Shown here: positions 18,253-26,922 of the stretch, one piece after another
Position numbering within the stretch: the stretch's first letter is position 1
Layout of the letters: the number at the start of each line of letters is the position of its first letter
Assembly: GCA_003245695.1 (NCBI GenBank)
Contig: QKCK01000172.1
Coordinates: 1 to 36,892, forward strand
Length of the DNA stretch: 36,892 nt
Source: Bacteroidota bacterium
GTDB lineage: Bacteria; Bacteroidota; Bacteroidia; Bacteroidales; VadinHA17
Direction: 5' to 3'
The notes under the pieces: generated by a model
What the model saw: the letters and a program-made list of their open reading frames with translations, nothing else
Told to the model about the DNA's origin: nothing
The model's database searches: none
Made by a program: the position numbers and the translations under genes

Positions 18253-18282
18253 GAAAGCCTGTAACCAACCGTTACAGGTTTC
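18253..18282 (-). ncRNA. Hairpin in the atpE-atpF intergenic mRNA
   Basis: CCTGTAAC-CAACC-GTTACAGG is a perfect eight-base stem with a five-base loop, extended by GAAA/TTTC beyond one bulged base. It lies just after the atpE stop and lacks a T-tract, so it probably protects the 3' end of the atpE message or partially terminates. Not an independent RNA gene; listed as a transcript structure. Confidence 0.45.
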
Positions 18283-18291
18283 TGGTAATGC

Positions 18292-18507
<216 letters not shown>

Positions 18508-18532
18508 TTAAATTATAAATAAAATATCTGGT

Positions 18533-19603
18533 TTAATGATGTTCTTCCTGTAATGCCAACCCGATAAAGAGGGCTGAAAGTAATGTAAATACATATGCCT
18601 GAAGGAATGCCACAAAGAGTTCAAGGACATCCATGAAGAGCACGAAGAATATTGATACCGGTGAGATAAGAACTGATTTGAATATGAAAATCAGCCCTAC
18701 CAGGCTCAATACCACAATATGTCCTGCTGTTATATTGGCAAAGAGACGAATCATCAGGGCAAAAGGCTTTGAGAAAATTCCAATTATCTCAACGACGAAC
18801 ATGATAGGGACAAGCCAGAATGGAACACCCGGGGCTGCCACTATATGTTTCCAATATGTTTTTGTACCATTAATCTGGGTAAGGATAAACGTGCCGACGG
18901 CAAGTACTGCTGTTACAGCAATATTACCGGTAACATTTGCACCAAACGGGAAGAATGGTATAAGCCCAAGGATGTTATTTACCAGTATAAAGAAGAAGAC
19001 TGTAAGAAGGTATGGGACAAATTTCTCATATTTAGGCCCTACATTTGGTTTAATAACATCATCGCGGATAAAAAGAATGATAGGCTCCATGAACCCCTGT
19101 ATCCCCTTGGGTGCACTTATCCCGCTTTTCTTATATGAGCGGGCCAGGGCGATAAAAAGCCAGAGCAATATTACCACTGCAACCATCATTGCGGCTACAG
19201 CTTTTGTTATCGAAAGATCAATAGGTGGACGGCCTTCAAGTATCTGACCATTCTTATCAACCTTTACAATACGACCCTCATAATCTCCTTCATGTGCAAT
19301 GGCATATCCTTTATAAGACTTACCATGTGAAATATTTCGTGAAGAAAAGAGGTGAAGCCCCGATTCCTTGTCATAAATGATCACCGGAAGATAAACTGCG
19401 ACCGGATGACCTGCCGGAGTAGTGAGTATATGCCACTCATGTGAGTCCTTCACATGCTCCATAATATACTCAGTGGCATTGAATTCTTCTTCTTCGCTTT
19501 TTTGTTGTTCCCCGTGTTCCTGGCCAAATGCCGGGAGGCTGACTGTCAGGCAAAAAAGTGCCATAATAGTCATTGTTACAAGCCTGCCTTTCAAATCTCT
19601 CAT
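18533..19603 (-). CDS. atpB: ATP synthase Fo subunit a with N-terminal signal peptide and periplasmic extension
   Basis: A 356-residue subunit a. The C-terminal 220 residues hold the membrane helices and the essential arginine in FALMIRLFANITAGH. Ahead of them are a signal-like segment (residues 8-27, cleavage near AFGQ) and about 110 polar residues. This extended form is characteristic of Bacteroidota. Together with the c-ring it forms the ion path. Its ATG overlaps the stop of the upstream AtpI-like gene (ATGA), so the two are translationally coupled. Confidence 0.95.
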   Translation of the reverse strand: MRDLKGRLVTMTIMALFCLTVSLPAFGQEHGEQQKSEEEEFNATEYIMEHVKDSHEWHILTTPAGHPVAVYLPVIIYDKESGLHLFSSRNISHGKSYKGYAIAHEGDYEGRIVKVDKNGQILEGRPPIDLSITKAVAAMMVAVVILLWLFIALARSYKKSGISAPKGIQGFMEPIILFIRDDVIKPNVGPKYEKFVPYLLTVFFFILVNNILGLIPFFPFGANVTGNIAVTAVLAVGTFILTQINGTKTYWKHIVAAPGVPFWLVPIMFVVEIIGIFSKPFALMIRLFANITAGHIVVLSLVGLIFIFKSVLISPVSIFFVLFMDVLELFVAFLQAYVFTLLSALFIGLALQEEHH

Positions 19604-19992
19604 TTTTTTAATGACTCTTTTTTCAGAGTGTTTAACAAGGTAAACACTACAAATAAAGTGAATCCCAAATATAGGATAAAAAACAATATCAGAGTGTCAA
19701 TATTATTCATTTTAAATCCGACAAACAATATCAGGGCAAAAATCAGCAGTAACAGCATCCTCAGGCTTATTGCCAGAAGAGTTCTCGATCCCTTTTGTGC
19801 GGCATCATTTCCTTTAGCTGAGAAGAAGATAGTCATGGTGACAGCTGATATTGCCATAAATGCAATCATCAATAAATCGGTCTTGCCGGGTGGAAACAGG
19901 GAATAGTCGACGACAGATAACAGCAACAGCAGAGCCCTGAAAAAAATGGTAAAGAAAATCAGATTCAGGAAGTATTTAATATTTCGCCTCAC
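19600..19992 (-). CDS. AtpI-like four-helix membrane protein of the atp operon
   Basis: A 130-residue protein with four hydrophobic segments (about residues 7-27, 38-57, 70-92, 95-122), in the position of AtpI, between the AtpZ-like gene and atpB. Sequence resemblance to AtpI is weak, so the name rests on size, topology and position. AtpI-type proteins assist c-ring assembly. Both neighbours overlap by four bases (ATGA), tying it into the operon. Confidence 0.75.
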   Translation of the reverse strand: MRRNIKYFLNLIFFTIFFRALLLLLSVVDYSLFPPGKTDLLMIAFMAISAVTMTIFFSAKGNDAAQKGSRTLLAISLRMLLLLIFALILFVGFKMNNIDTLILFFILYLGFTLFVVFTLLNTLKKESLKK

Positions 19993-20246
19993 TGCCCCTT
20001 GCTTCTCTTGATAAGATCCCTGATAACAATATAGATTGCTGCAGCCACACCTGTTAGTGATAGAATAACAGTAAAAAGAGGAGATGTACCAGCCCGTTCA
20101 TCAATTTTTATTCCTCCATAGGTAGAAAGCCCGATGATTGCAATCATTTCAAAGGCCATACCACTGTAGCGGGCATAATCACCAATCCCTCCCTGGTTGC
20201 TACTTTTCTGTTTCTTTTGGTTTTTCGGCTGTTCCTCCATTTTCAT
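19989..20246 (-). CDS. AtpZ/AtpI-family protein
   Basis: An 85-residue protein with a basic, Gln/Lys-rich cytoplasmic N-terminus and two membrane helices joined by GGIKIDERAGTSPLF, the AtpZ-family hallmark. Such proteins accompany ATP synthase operons and have been linked to Mg/Ca uptake or c-ring assembly. Its first 40-47 bases overlap the bactofilin 3' end in another frame; the start may be the ATG at 20240 (MEEQ). No later in-frame ATG would keep the helix pair, so the overlap is real. Confidence 0.85.
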   Translation of the reverse strand: MKMEEQPKNQKKQKSSNQGGIGDYARYSGMAFEMIAIIGLSTYGGIKIDERAGTSPLFTVILSLTGVAAAIYIVIRDLIKRSKGQ

Positions 20247-20583
20247 CCTTCATTGAACAGTTGCCTGTAAACACAGCTCCCGGCTCAATTGAGAGTTTTG
20301 CAGTAATAATATCACCAACAATTTTTGAGGAGGCTTTCAGGTTAAGAAGTTGTGACACACTTATCTTACCTTCAATAATGCCTAAAACTTCGGAGTTTTT
20401 GCACTCAATCTCTCCGTTAACTTTTCCAGAGGTACCAATCACCACCTTACCTTTGGCATAGAGGTTTCCCTTCAGGGTTCCGTCAATGCGGATATCGCCG
20501 GAAGAACGGATATCGCCGGTAATATCAGTACCAACACTTATCATGTTAATCGTTGGTGTGTCTGCTTCGTTAAGCTTTGCCAT
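20200..20583 (-). CDS. Bactofilin
   Basis: A 127-residue polymer-forming cytoskeletal protein (DUF583). The core has repeated short strands with Gly at regular spacing (GDIRSSGDIRIDGTLKGNLYAKGKVVIG...GEIECKNSEVLGIIEGKI), typical of the bactofilin beta-helix; short polar tails flank it. Family members form filaments near the membrane, scaffolding envelope synthesis. First gene of the atp operon, a usual arrangement in the phylum. A -7 box lies 36 bases upstream. Confidence 0.9.
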   Translation of the reverse strand: MAKLNEADTPTINMISVGTDITGDIRSSGDIRIDGTLKGNLYAKGKVVIGTSGKVNGEIECKNSEVLGIIEGKISVSQLLNLKASSKIVGDIITAKLSIEPGAVFTGNCSMKDENGGTAEKPKETEK

Positions 20584-20619
20584 AGTTTAAAGTTTTTAAA
20601 ATCCCCAATTAATAACCTA

Positions 20620-20627
20620 CAAATATA
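20620..20627 (-). promoter_or_regulatory. Main atp operon promoter -7 box (TATATTTG on minus strand)
   Basis: The plus strand reads CAAATATA, an exact TAnnTTTG on the minus strand, 36 bases before the bactofilin ATG and just after the fabH terminator. Confidence 0.6.
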
Positions 20628-20648
20628 AAAACTTATTGTCTGTATCAT

Positions 20649-20677
20649 AAAAAAATGGACAGCAAATTGCTGTCCAT
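20649..20677 (-). terminator. Intrinsic terminator of the yceD-fabH operon
   Basis: ATGGACAGCAA and TTGCTGTCCAT form an 11-base stem with a one-base centre (shorter effective stem with a loop), followed on the minus strand by a T-run. It lies 17 bases after the fabH stop. Confidence 0.85.
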
Positions 20678-20693
20678 CCAATATTGCAAAGTC

Positions 20694-21692
20694 TTATTTT
20701 GAATCGTAGAACCATTTGAGCCAGACACTGCCCCAGGTAAAACCGCCGCCGAAGGCAGCCAGTATTATGTTGTCGCCTTTCTTAAGACGTTTTTCAAAGT
20801 CCCAGATACATAGTGGTATTGTTGCAGTGGTGGTATTACCGTATTTTTCAATATTGATAAGTACTTTTTCAGACGGGATACCCATCCTTCTTCCTGTTGC
20901 ATCAATAATACGAAGGTTTGCCTGATGAGGCACAAGGTATGCCACATCCTCAGGGTTCAGGTTATTCTTCTCCATTATGGCAGCAGCTGTGTCAGCCATA
21001 TTTGAGACGGCAAACTTAAATACAGCCTGTCCCTCCTGGTAAATAAAGTGTTCACGTGCGTCTACAGTCTCATGTGAGGCAGGTTTAACCGATCCGCCGG
21101 CTTTCATATGAAGGAATTTCCTTCCGGAGCCGTCTACCTGGAATATATGATCCAGCACGCCGTACTCTTCTGTCGTAGGTTCAAGCAGTACAGCTCCTGC
21201 ACCATCACCAAACAGAGGGCAAGTGGTACGATCTGTATAATCTACTATTGAAGACATTTTATCAGCTCCGACAACGATCACCTTTTTAAAATCACCTGAC
21301 TCAACATACATTGAAGCAGTCCGGAGAGCATATAAAAAGCCTGAGCAGGCTGCGTTCATATCAAAGCTGAAGGCATTCTTAATGCCAACCATATCACTGA
21401 TAATATTTGCGGTGGCAGGGAATGCCATATCAGGGGTGACAGTGGTGCAGATGAGGAGGCTTATTTCATCAGGTGATGTGCCTGTTTTTTCAAGTAGTCC
21501 TCTTACAGCCTCTGCTCCGAGAAATGAAGATCCGAGTCCTTCACCCTTAAGAATTCTTCGTTCTTTAATACCAACACGTTGCATTATCCACTCATCAGTG
21601 GTATCAACCATTGTTGATAATTCATGATTAGTAAGAACATATTCAGGCACATAGCCATGAATACCAGTAACAACAGCATGGATTTTACTCAT
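20694..21692 (-). CDS. fabH: Beta-ketoacyl-ACP synthase III
   Basis: A 332-residue cytosolic enzyme that starts fatty acid synthesis by condensing acyl-CoA with malonyl-ACP. The catalytic triad is intact: Cys116 (NAACSGF), His256 (PHQANLR) and Asn286 (YGNTTTA). Last gene of the yceD-rpmF-plsX-fabH operon, overlapping plsX by four bases (ATGA). The order is the common bacterial linkage of phospholipid and fatty-acid synthesis with L32. Confidence 0.96.
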   Translation of the reverse strand: MSKIHAVVTGIHGYVPEYVLTNHELSTMVDTTDEWIMQRVGIKERRILKGEGLGSSFLGAEAVRGLLEKTGTSPDEISLLICTTVTPDMAFPATANIISDMVGIKNAFSFDMNAACSGFLYALRTASMYVESGDFKKVIVVGADKMSSIVDYTDRTTCPLFGDGAGAVLLEPTTEEYGVLDHIFQVDGSGRKFLHMKAGGSVKPASHETVDAREHFIYQEGQAVFKFAVSNMADTAAAIMEKNNLNPEDVAYLVPHQANLRIIDATGRRMGIPSEKVLINIEKYGNTTTATIPLCIWDFEKRLKKGDNIILAAFGGGFTWGSVWLKWFYDSK

Positions 21693-22633
21693 TGTCCTAT
21701 AGCGTCCTTGATTTTGTTAGCCAGGTCAGCGTGAACGACAGTCCTGGTCTGAAGAATCATGTTCATAATAGCCTTCCGGCGTGATATGCCATGACCGATG
21801 ATAACATTATCATTGATTCCGATGACAGGAGTGCCTCCTACATTTTCGAAGTTCAGTCTGTCAAAGAAAGGATCGCTAATACCCCGATCCTTTGAAATAA
21901 CATAGAATTTCTCAGCCATTTTAAGAACCACGTTACCCACAAAGCCATCACATACAATTACGTCAGGCATTTCAGTGGAGAAGAGGTCATGACCTTCAAT
22001 ATTTCCTATGAAATTAATATCAGAGCTCTCTTTCAGCAGTTCGTAAGCATTCTTCACTGCAGCAGAGCCTTTTGACTCTTCCACTCCGATATTCAGAAGT
22101 CCTACCCTTGGATTATCAATTTTAAGGACATACTTTGCATATATAGACCCAAGAAGTGCATATTGCAATAATATGTCAGGCTTGCAATCCGGGTTTATCC
22201 CGACATCAAGCAGGACAGACGAGCGGCCGTCAACCGAGGGAATGAGCGTTGCCAATGCCGGACGGAATACTCCCGGAATAACATTGAGGGTATAACTGGC
22301 ACCTACAAGGATTGCCCCTGTGTTACCGGCGCTTGCGAAACCATCAATAAGCCCGCTCTTGAGCATCCCAAAGCCAACGGCAATGCTTGAATCACGCTTC
22401 TGTGAATAAGCCTTTGCCGGATGATCGGCCATCTCTATTACCTGTGAGGTATGGATAATTTCAAAACGAGAAGCTTCTGCCTCTAACGAGGCAAGTTTCT
22501 CCCTGATCGCGTTACTGTCGCCAATAAGTACCAGACGGTCCTCTGCCGGAAGCAGATTCAATGCATCTACAGCACCTTCAATGACAGCATCAGGGGCAAA
22601 ATCGCCCCCCATCACATCAAGACCTATTCTCAT
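21689..22633 (-). CDS. plsX: Phosphate acyltransferase PlsX
   Basis: A 314-residue enzyme making acyl-phosphate from acyl-ACP for phospholipid synthesis at the inner membrane. [21 protein letters not shown] is the family N-terminus; SAGNTGA and CDGFVGNV are further signature segments. Between rpmF and fabH, as in many bacteria. Confidence 0.96.
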   Translation of the reverse strand: MRIGLDVMGGDFAPDAVIEGAVDALNLLPAEDRLVLIGDSNAIREKLASLEAEASRFEIIHTSQVIEMADHPAKAYSQKRDSSIAVGFGMLKSGLIDGFASAGNTGAILVGASYTLNVIPGVFRPALATLIPSVDGRSSVLLDVGINPDCKPDILLQYALLGSIYAKYVLKIDNPRVGLLNIGVEESKGSAAVKNAYELLKESSDINFIGNIEGHDLFSTEMPDVIVCDGFVGNVVLKMAEKFYVISKDRGISDPFFDRLNFENVGGTPVIGINDNVIIGHGISRRKAIMNMILQTRTVVHADLANKIKDAIGQ

Positions 22634-22661
22634 TTATTACCCTAATTTACCTGTCGAAAAC

Positions 22662-22847
22662 TCAGGCGCTGACTTTCTTCTCAACAGCCAGTTTGCCCCT
22701 GTAATAACCACACTCAGGGCATACTCTGTGATAAAGATGAGCCGAACCGCAGTTCTGACAAGAAGTTACTGTAGGTGCAACAGCTTTATCATGTGTTCTG
22801 CGCTTATCCCTCCTGGTCTTCGAATGTTTGTGTTTCGGATTTGGCAT
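22662..22847 (-). CDS. rpmF: Ribosomal protein bL32
   Basis: A 61-residue zinc-ribbon ribosomal protein: MPNPKHKHSKTRRDKRR start, zinc cysteines at 30, 33, 43 and 46, so this is the zinc-binding (C+) form. Flanked by yceD and plsX as expected. Confidence 0.97.
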   Translation of the reverse strand: MPNPKHKHSKTRRDKRRTHDKAVAPTVTSCQNCGSAHLYHRVCPECGYYRGKLAVEKKVSA

Positions 22848-22875
22848 TTCTGTAATAGTTAAATTCTACAATCTT

Positions 22876-23379
22876 TCATTTAATTCTCTTCAGCATATCC
22901 CATCGGGGATCTGTTGATTCTTTATCTCCTGTCAAATGCTCTCCCAGCTTTTTAAGCATAACAGGGTCACATTTGCTATTCCCTTTTTCATCATCAGGAT
23001 GTATCCTCTGTATGGGCAGAGTCAGAAGAATGTATTCATAAAAAAACTGACTCATATCTATCTGATGCTCCTCCATACCCATTGTAACCATCTCAGGGTC
23101 ATCGTCATCCCACTCCTCTCCAAGCTTTATGTAAAGCTTGTTTCGGGTTGAGACAGGCATCATAAAAGAACCCAGACACCGGTCACATATCACCTCCACC
23201 TGGCCATTTATCACAATAAGCAACTCCAAAAGGTTCGCCCTTTTATCAAGAGTCACATCGGCCTTTAAAACTCCCCTGGTGACCTCTGACCCTTCAAACA
23301 GCTCATCACCTATTGTAAAATCGTAGGTGTATCTCCCCTCCTTGAGGCTTGCCAGTGGTATGGAATATAACCCGGACAT
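22876..23379 (-). CDS. yceD: YceD/DUF177 family protein
   Basis: A 167-residue protein with the family CDRC motif (VICDRCLGSF). YceD proteins are nearly always encoded before rpmF and have been linked to 23S rRNA maturation. Start moved from 23439 to 23379 (MSGLYSIPLASLK): the first 20 residues of the listed ORF are an unlikely hydrophobic run, and the -7 box at 23398-23405 lies downstream of the listed start. Confidence 0.88.
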   Translation of the reverse strand: MSGLYSIPLASLKEGRYTYDFTIGDELFEGSEVTRGVLKADVTLDKRANLLELLIVINGQVEVICDRCLGSFMMPVSTRNKLYIKLGEEWDDDDPEMVTMGMEEHQIDMSQFFYEYILLTLPIQRIHPDDEKGNSKCDPVMLKKLGEHLTGDKESTDPRWDMLKRIK

Positions 23380-23397
23380 TATCCTTTTTTCGGACTG

Positions 23398-23405
23398 CAA
23401 AATTA
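23398..23405 (-). promoter_or_regulatory. Promoter -7 box of yceD-rpmF-plsX-fabH (TAATTTTG on minus strand)
   Basis: The plus strand reads CAAAATTA, an exact TAnnTTTG on the minus strand, 18 bases before the chosen yceD ATG. Confidence 0.5.
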
Positions 23406-23503
23406 TAAATAGTGTTCTAATAAAAAAAATTATAAACAAAAAAGTAACACCCCTGTTTCATTTCGTCATTCACCGATAAATTTCCGTTGTCTGCCAGAAT
23501 AGC

Positions 23504-23511
23504 TACATTTG
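23504..23511 (+). promoter_or_regulatory. Promoter -7 box of the LiaF-like/LytST module (TACATTTG)
   Basis: Exact TAnnTTTG, 44 bases before the ATG at 23556. An AAAGGAGG sequence and a six-codon leader frame lie between. Confidence 0.55.
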
Positions 23512-23538
23512 CCTAAAGGAGGCATTATTAGTTTTGAC

Positions 23539-23559
23539 ATGAAAATTGGCAGACCATGA
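23539..23559 (+). CDS. Possible six-codon leader peptide (MKIGRP)
   Basis: ATG at 23539 opens a six-codon frame whose TGA overlaps the next gene's ATG as ATGA. A purine-rich AAAGGAGG lies about 18 bases upstream, rather far for a ribosome site. It may be a translational coupling device or chance. Confidence 0.2.
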   Translation: MKIGRP

Positions 23560-23903
23560 AACAAGATGAAAAAAATGCATTAAACGGAGTTGGCAAAGCA
23601 TTTATTGCTCTCGGACTGGTTTTACTGGGCATTAAACTTGACCTCCTCGGGCTGGGATCACCATCAGAATACTTCAGATGGGAGATGATATTTGCTTTCT
23701 TCGCGATCCTGGCCCTATTCAACCTCAACCTGGTCCTATCGGTGATCTTTTTCGCCATAGGAGCTTATTTCCTGATGCCGGACATGAATATTGTGTTACC
23801 GGAAATAATTAAGAACATTTTCTGGCCATCATTACTTGTGCTTGCAGGTATTGAATTTATGCTCAAGCCATGGAGATGCAGAAGTAATACTCAGAAAAAA
23901 TAA
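23556..23903 (+). CDS. LiaI/LiaF-TM-like (DUF5668-type) membrane protein
   Basis: A 115-residue protein with about four short membrane helices and the GIKLDLLGL and IFWPSLLVLAGIEFML segments seen in LiaF-TM/DUF5668 proteins. First gene of a four-gene set with a LiaF-like protein, a LytS-type kinase and a LytTR regulator; it likely helps sense envelope damage at the inner membrane. The second gene follows after 12 bases. Confidence 0.8.
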   Translation: MKQDEKNALNGVGKAFIALGLVLLGIKLDLLGLGSPSEYFRWEMIFAFFAILALFNLNLVLSVIFFAIGAYFLMPDMNIVLPEIIKNIFWPSLLVLAGIEFMLKPWRCRSNTQKK

Positions 23904-23915
23904 AGAACAGATATC

Positions 23916-24659
23916 ATGGAAACAAACAAAACAAACATGGAGAGACGGCACGATAACTCAAACAGATTTATGATAGGCATATTGCTTATCGTAGCCGGCG
24001 TTATACTGATAATCAAGAAGACAACTATTCTGCCGGATGGGTTTAATCACTTCATTGACGACATAATATTCAGCTGGCAGATGCTGCTTGTAGCAATCGG
24101 ACTTGTGGTCTTTGTGGGTTCAGAAAATAAAACACCGGGTATTGTACTTATGGCTGTGGGTGGTTTCTTTCTTATTCCTGAACTCTTTACTGAATACTTC
24201 AGATCGTTTAATTTCTTCTGGCCGGCACTGTTTATTGTAATAGGTGTCATAATGCTGGTACATTCCAAAAGGTCAAAAGATCTGTTTGTAAATGCCTCAA
24301 GCGGATCAAATGCAGATATGGTTGACTATGTAAACATCTTCAGCGGAGCTGAACGGCAACTTATCACTGATAACTTCATGGGGGGAAAAGTAACCTCAAT
24401 TTTTGGCGGAGGAGAACTCGACCTCACCCGCTGTAAGCTTGCTCCCGGAACTAATGTTCTGGAGATAACCTGTGTTTTCGGAGGCAATACTATCATTGTC
24501 CCTGAAGACTGGAACATAAAACTTGAACTTACACCTATCCTCGGAGGCTTCTCTGACTCAAGAAAAATGAGCAGCAATATTCAGCCTGACCCTTCCAGGA
24601 TATTGATCATTAAGGGAGTGGCCGTTTTTGGTGGTGGAGAGATAAAACTCTTTAAATAA
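23916..24659 (+). CDS. LiaF-like membrane protein with C-terminal beta-solenoid-like domain
   Basis: A 247-residue protein. Residues 18-110 hold four membrane helices like its upstream neighbour; residues 125-247 form a strand-rich cytoplasmic domain with repeated FGGGELDLTRCKL, VFGGNTIIVP and VFGGGEIKLFK units, the cell-wall-active antibiotic response (DUF2154/LiaF C-terminal) type. In Firmicutes LiaF restrains a LiaRS two-component system; here the partner is a LytS/LytTR pair directly downstream (stop and kinase start are three bases apart). Confidence 0.85.
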   Translation: METNKTNMERRHDNSNRFMIGILLIVAGVILIIKKTTILPDGFNHFIDDIIFSWQMLLVAIGLVVFVGSENKTPGIVLMAVGGFFLIPELFTEYFRSFNFFWPALFIVIGVIMLVHSKRSKDLFVNASSGSNADMVDYVNIFSGAERQLITDNFMGGKVTSIFGGGELDLTRCKLAPGTNVLEITCVFGGNTIIVPEDWNIKLELTPILGGFSDSRKMSSNIQPDPSRILIIKGVAVFGGGEIKLFK

Positions 24660-24662
24660 GTG

Positions 24663-25721
24663 ATGAACCATCCGATTTTAAGCAAAGGATCGAGAATAGC
24701 TATATGGTGGCTGGCCTGGGCATTACTTGCTGCAGGTCAGTCACTGCTCTTTTATTTATTTTACAATATTCCAATAGGTATAGCCCTTACAGATGGCTTT
24801 ATCTCCATGGCCCTCCTTGGAATAATAGGACTGGTAATGTGGTTCCCCCTTATTACGATAAAGAGAACCAGGTCTTTTGACCTCACTGCCTTACTGAATT
24901 TCGTTCTTATAGGCACTCTTATTGTCTATCTCTGGTTCTCCCTCACCAAGGCACTGACACACTCACTCTATCCGGGTAACAACTACTATCTCTCCTTATG
25001 GGATGATACAGTGATATACCGGGTTACAACCGGGGTATTGCTTTTTGGAGTTATAGTTCTGACATACTATCTTTTTATCAGTGCCGTAACCCTGGCAGAA
25101 AAAGCATCACGCCAGGCCCAGCTTGAGTCACTGGTGAAAGAGGCCGAACTAAAGGTACTTCGCAGCCAGCTTAATCCCCATTTTCTATTCAACAGCCTCA
25201 ACTCTATCAGTTCACTTACAATCACTGATCCGGAAAAAGCCCGGGAGATGATTGTAAAACTGTCAGAGTTTATGCGCTACTCTCTCTCAGGTAAGAATGA
25301 TCAACCTGTCACCCTTCGCCAGGAGATGGAAAACCTCAGACTCTATCTGGAGATTGAGAAGATCCGCTTCAGGGAAAGACTTGTCTGCGAAGAGGATATT
25401 GATCCAAGATGCGAGAAGACCATGATACCGTCAATGCTCCTTCAGCCCCTGTTTGAGAATGCAATTAAACACGGTGTTTATGAGTCTACCGGACCTATAC
25501 TTATCAAGACATCAGCTGAGTATCTCTCAGGTACAATAAGAGTTACCGTCTTCAATACCGTTGACCCTACTGTTATTACCACTCGTAAGGGTACAGGCAC
25601 AGGATTAAGCAATGTAAAACACAGGTTAAAACTCTTTTTTGGTGATAACTCTGAAATGATTTCAATACGCACTGAAAATAACTTTACTGCCACTCTTGTC
25701 TTTCCGTATATAACTGAATAA
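24663..25721 (+). CDS. LytS/YehU-type sensor histidine kinase
   Basis: A 352-residue kinase. About four membrane helices in residues 12-145 with no sizeable extracytoplasmic domain, a short coiled coil, then the His_kinase box QLNPHFLFNSLNS with phospho-acceptor His173, the N-box LLQPLFENAIKHG and G-box GTGTGLSNVKHRL. The lack of a sensor domain suggests it senses within the membrane or through the LiaF-like proteins (inference). Start at ATG 24663; the GTG at 24660 is one codon upstream. The response regulator follows after 11 bases. Confidence 0.92.
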   Translation: MNHPILSKGSRIAIWWLAWALLAAGQSLLFYLFYNIPIGIALTDGFISMALLGIIGLVMWFPLITIKRTRSFDLTALLNFVLIGTLIVYLWFSLTKALTHSLYPGNNYYLSLWDDTVIYRVTTGVLLFGVIVLTYYLFISAVTLAEKASRQAQLESLVKEAELKVLRSQLNPHFLFNSLNSISSLTITDPEKAREMIVKLSEFMRYSLSGKNDQPVTLRQEMENLRLYLEIEKIRFRERLVCEEDIDPRCEKTMIPSMLLQPLFENAIKHGVYESTGPILIKTSAEYLSGTIRVTVFNTVDPTVITTRKGTGTGLSNVKHRLKLFFGDNSEMISIRTENNFTATLVFPYITE

Positions 25722-25732
25722 AATGCACTGAC

Positions 25733-26485
25733 ATGAATAAGATCAGAGTATTAATCATAGAGGATGAAGCTCCGGCCAGGGAGCTGTTAAAACACATGCT
25801 GTCAGATTACAACGGTATAGAGATCATTGCAGAATGTGCTGATGGTTTCTGCGGATTAAAAGAGATAAAGGAGAAAAAACCTGATCTTGTCTTTCTCGAT
25901 ATCCAGATGCCAAAACTCACCGGCTTCGAAATGCTTGAAGTGCTTGATGAAAGGCCCCAGGTTATTTTCACAACCGCATATGATCAGTTTGCCATACGCG
26001 CCTTTGAGATGAATGCCATAGATTATCTCCTGAAGCCCTTCTCCAGGGAGAGGCTTGATGATGCTATGCAAAAGGCCCTGACCCGGATCGAAAAGGACGA
26101 CAGACAGGAAAAGGCCTTCGACAGGCTGCTCACAACAAGAAATGAGGATGAAGGCCCTCTTACCCGCATCGTAATAAGAAAAGGGTCGGGTATCAAGATC
26201 ATACCTCTTGATTCTGTTTCCTATATAGGAGCCGAAGACGACTATGTTATGATTTACTACAATGAAGGCAAGGCACTGAAACAACAGACTATGAAATACT
26301 ACGAGGAAAAACTGCCATCGTCAACTTTTCTCAGAGTACATCGTTCATTTATAATAAACATGGATAAGATATCACGTCTGGAGCCTTACAGCAAGGATAA
26401 CTATGTAGCAGTATTAAAAAGCGGGGAGAAGATACCTGTCAGCCGTTCAGGCTATAAGACACTAAGGGAAAGGTTGAATTTCTAA
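25733..26485 (+). CDS. LytTR-family response regulator
   Basis: A 250-residue DNA-binding regulator. Receiver domain 1-120 with Glu/Asp pair (IIEDE), phospho-acceptor Asp56 (VFLDIQMP), conserved Thr (IFTTAY) and Lys (LLKPF); LytTR domain about 145-248 with [15 protein letters not shown], the typical DNA-contact region. Partner of the upstream kinase. The stop overlaps the convergent yidD stop by four bases. Confidence 0.94.
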   Translation: MNKIRVLIIEDEAPARELLKHMLSDYNGIEIIAECADGFCGLKEIKEKKPDLVFLDIQMPKLTGFEMLEVLDERPQVIFTTAYDQFAIRAFEMNAIDYLLKPFSRERLDDAMQKALTRIEKDDRQEKAFDRLLTTRNEDEGPLTRIVIRKGSGIKIIPLDSVSYIGAEDDYVMIYYNEGKALKQQTMKYYEEKLPSSTFLRVHRSFIINMDKISRLEPYSKDNYVAVLKSGEKIPVSRSGYKTLRERLNF

Positions 26486-26796
26486 TCGTGTACTGCCAGC
26501 CGCCGGCATCTCCTATATCTTTTAAACAAACTCTTAAATGGTCTGTACCGTTTAAAGAGATATTCAGGTACCGGATCATAACCATGGGTCCCACCGGGCC
26601 GGCAACGGAGTATCCTGTCAGTAGCCAGAACAAAACCACGCACAGGGCCATGCTTTTTCACAGCATCAAGGGCATACGCAGAACAGGTAGGAGTATGGCG
26701 GCACGAAGGAGGAGTCAGGGGGGAAATAAACCAACGGTAAAACCATACCGGTAAAAGAATTATAAAAGATAATATCTTTGCAACTCTCTTTTTCAT
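26482..26796 (-). CDS. yidD: Membrane protein insertion efficiency factor YidD
   Basis: A 104-residue protein from the ATG at 26796. One amphipathic/hydrophobic N-terminal helix, then [19 protein letters not shown] and [17 protein letters not shown], the YidD hallmarks. It helps YidC insert inner-membrane proteins. Start moved from 26853, since [16 protein letters not shown] is the usual N-terminus and the preceding 19 residues are not conserved-looking. A minus-strand TATCTTTG lies five bases before this ATG; if it is a real -7 box the message would be almost leaderless. Confidence 0.88.
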   Translation of the reverse strand: MKKRVAKILSFIILLPVWFYRWFISPLTPPSCRHTPTCSAYALDAVKKHGPVRGFVLATDRILRCRPGGTHGYDPVPEYLFKRYRPFKSLFKRYRRCRRLAVHD

Positions 26797-26820
26797 AGGA
26801 TCAAAGATAACCATTTGCTC

Positions 26821-26864
26821 TTTTGTCATGACACTTATAGGAAATAGTGACAAAAGAGTGTCAT
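26821..26864. promoter_or_regulatory. Overlapping, mutually exclusive inverted repeats between yidD and yugP-like gene
   Basis: TTTTGTCA (26821) pairs with TGACAAAA (26848), while ATGACACT (26828) pairs with AGTGTCAT (26857). The two stems share bases and cannot form together. Located between divergent genes, so either a protein site with repeated TGACA half-sites or a switchable leader. Confidence 0.3.
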
Positions 26865-26922
26865 TAAGTCATAAAAAACAAACTGGTATCAGGTTTGACA
26901 ATAACAGATAAAAAGTAAAGAT

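Noticed and set aside
18533-18900. Sequencing frameshift or fusion at the atpB N-terminus
   Set aside because: The signal peptide and polar extension are a known feature of Bacteroidota subunit a.
18633-19247. 204-residue plus-strand ORF
   Set aside because: Entirely antisense to atpB, whose membrane helices and essential arginine are clear.
26802-26809. TATCTTTG on the minus strand as yidD promoter
   Set aside because: Exact -7 match, but only five bases before the likely ATG, so it would give an almost leaderless message; left out as a feature.
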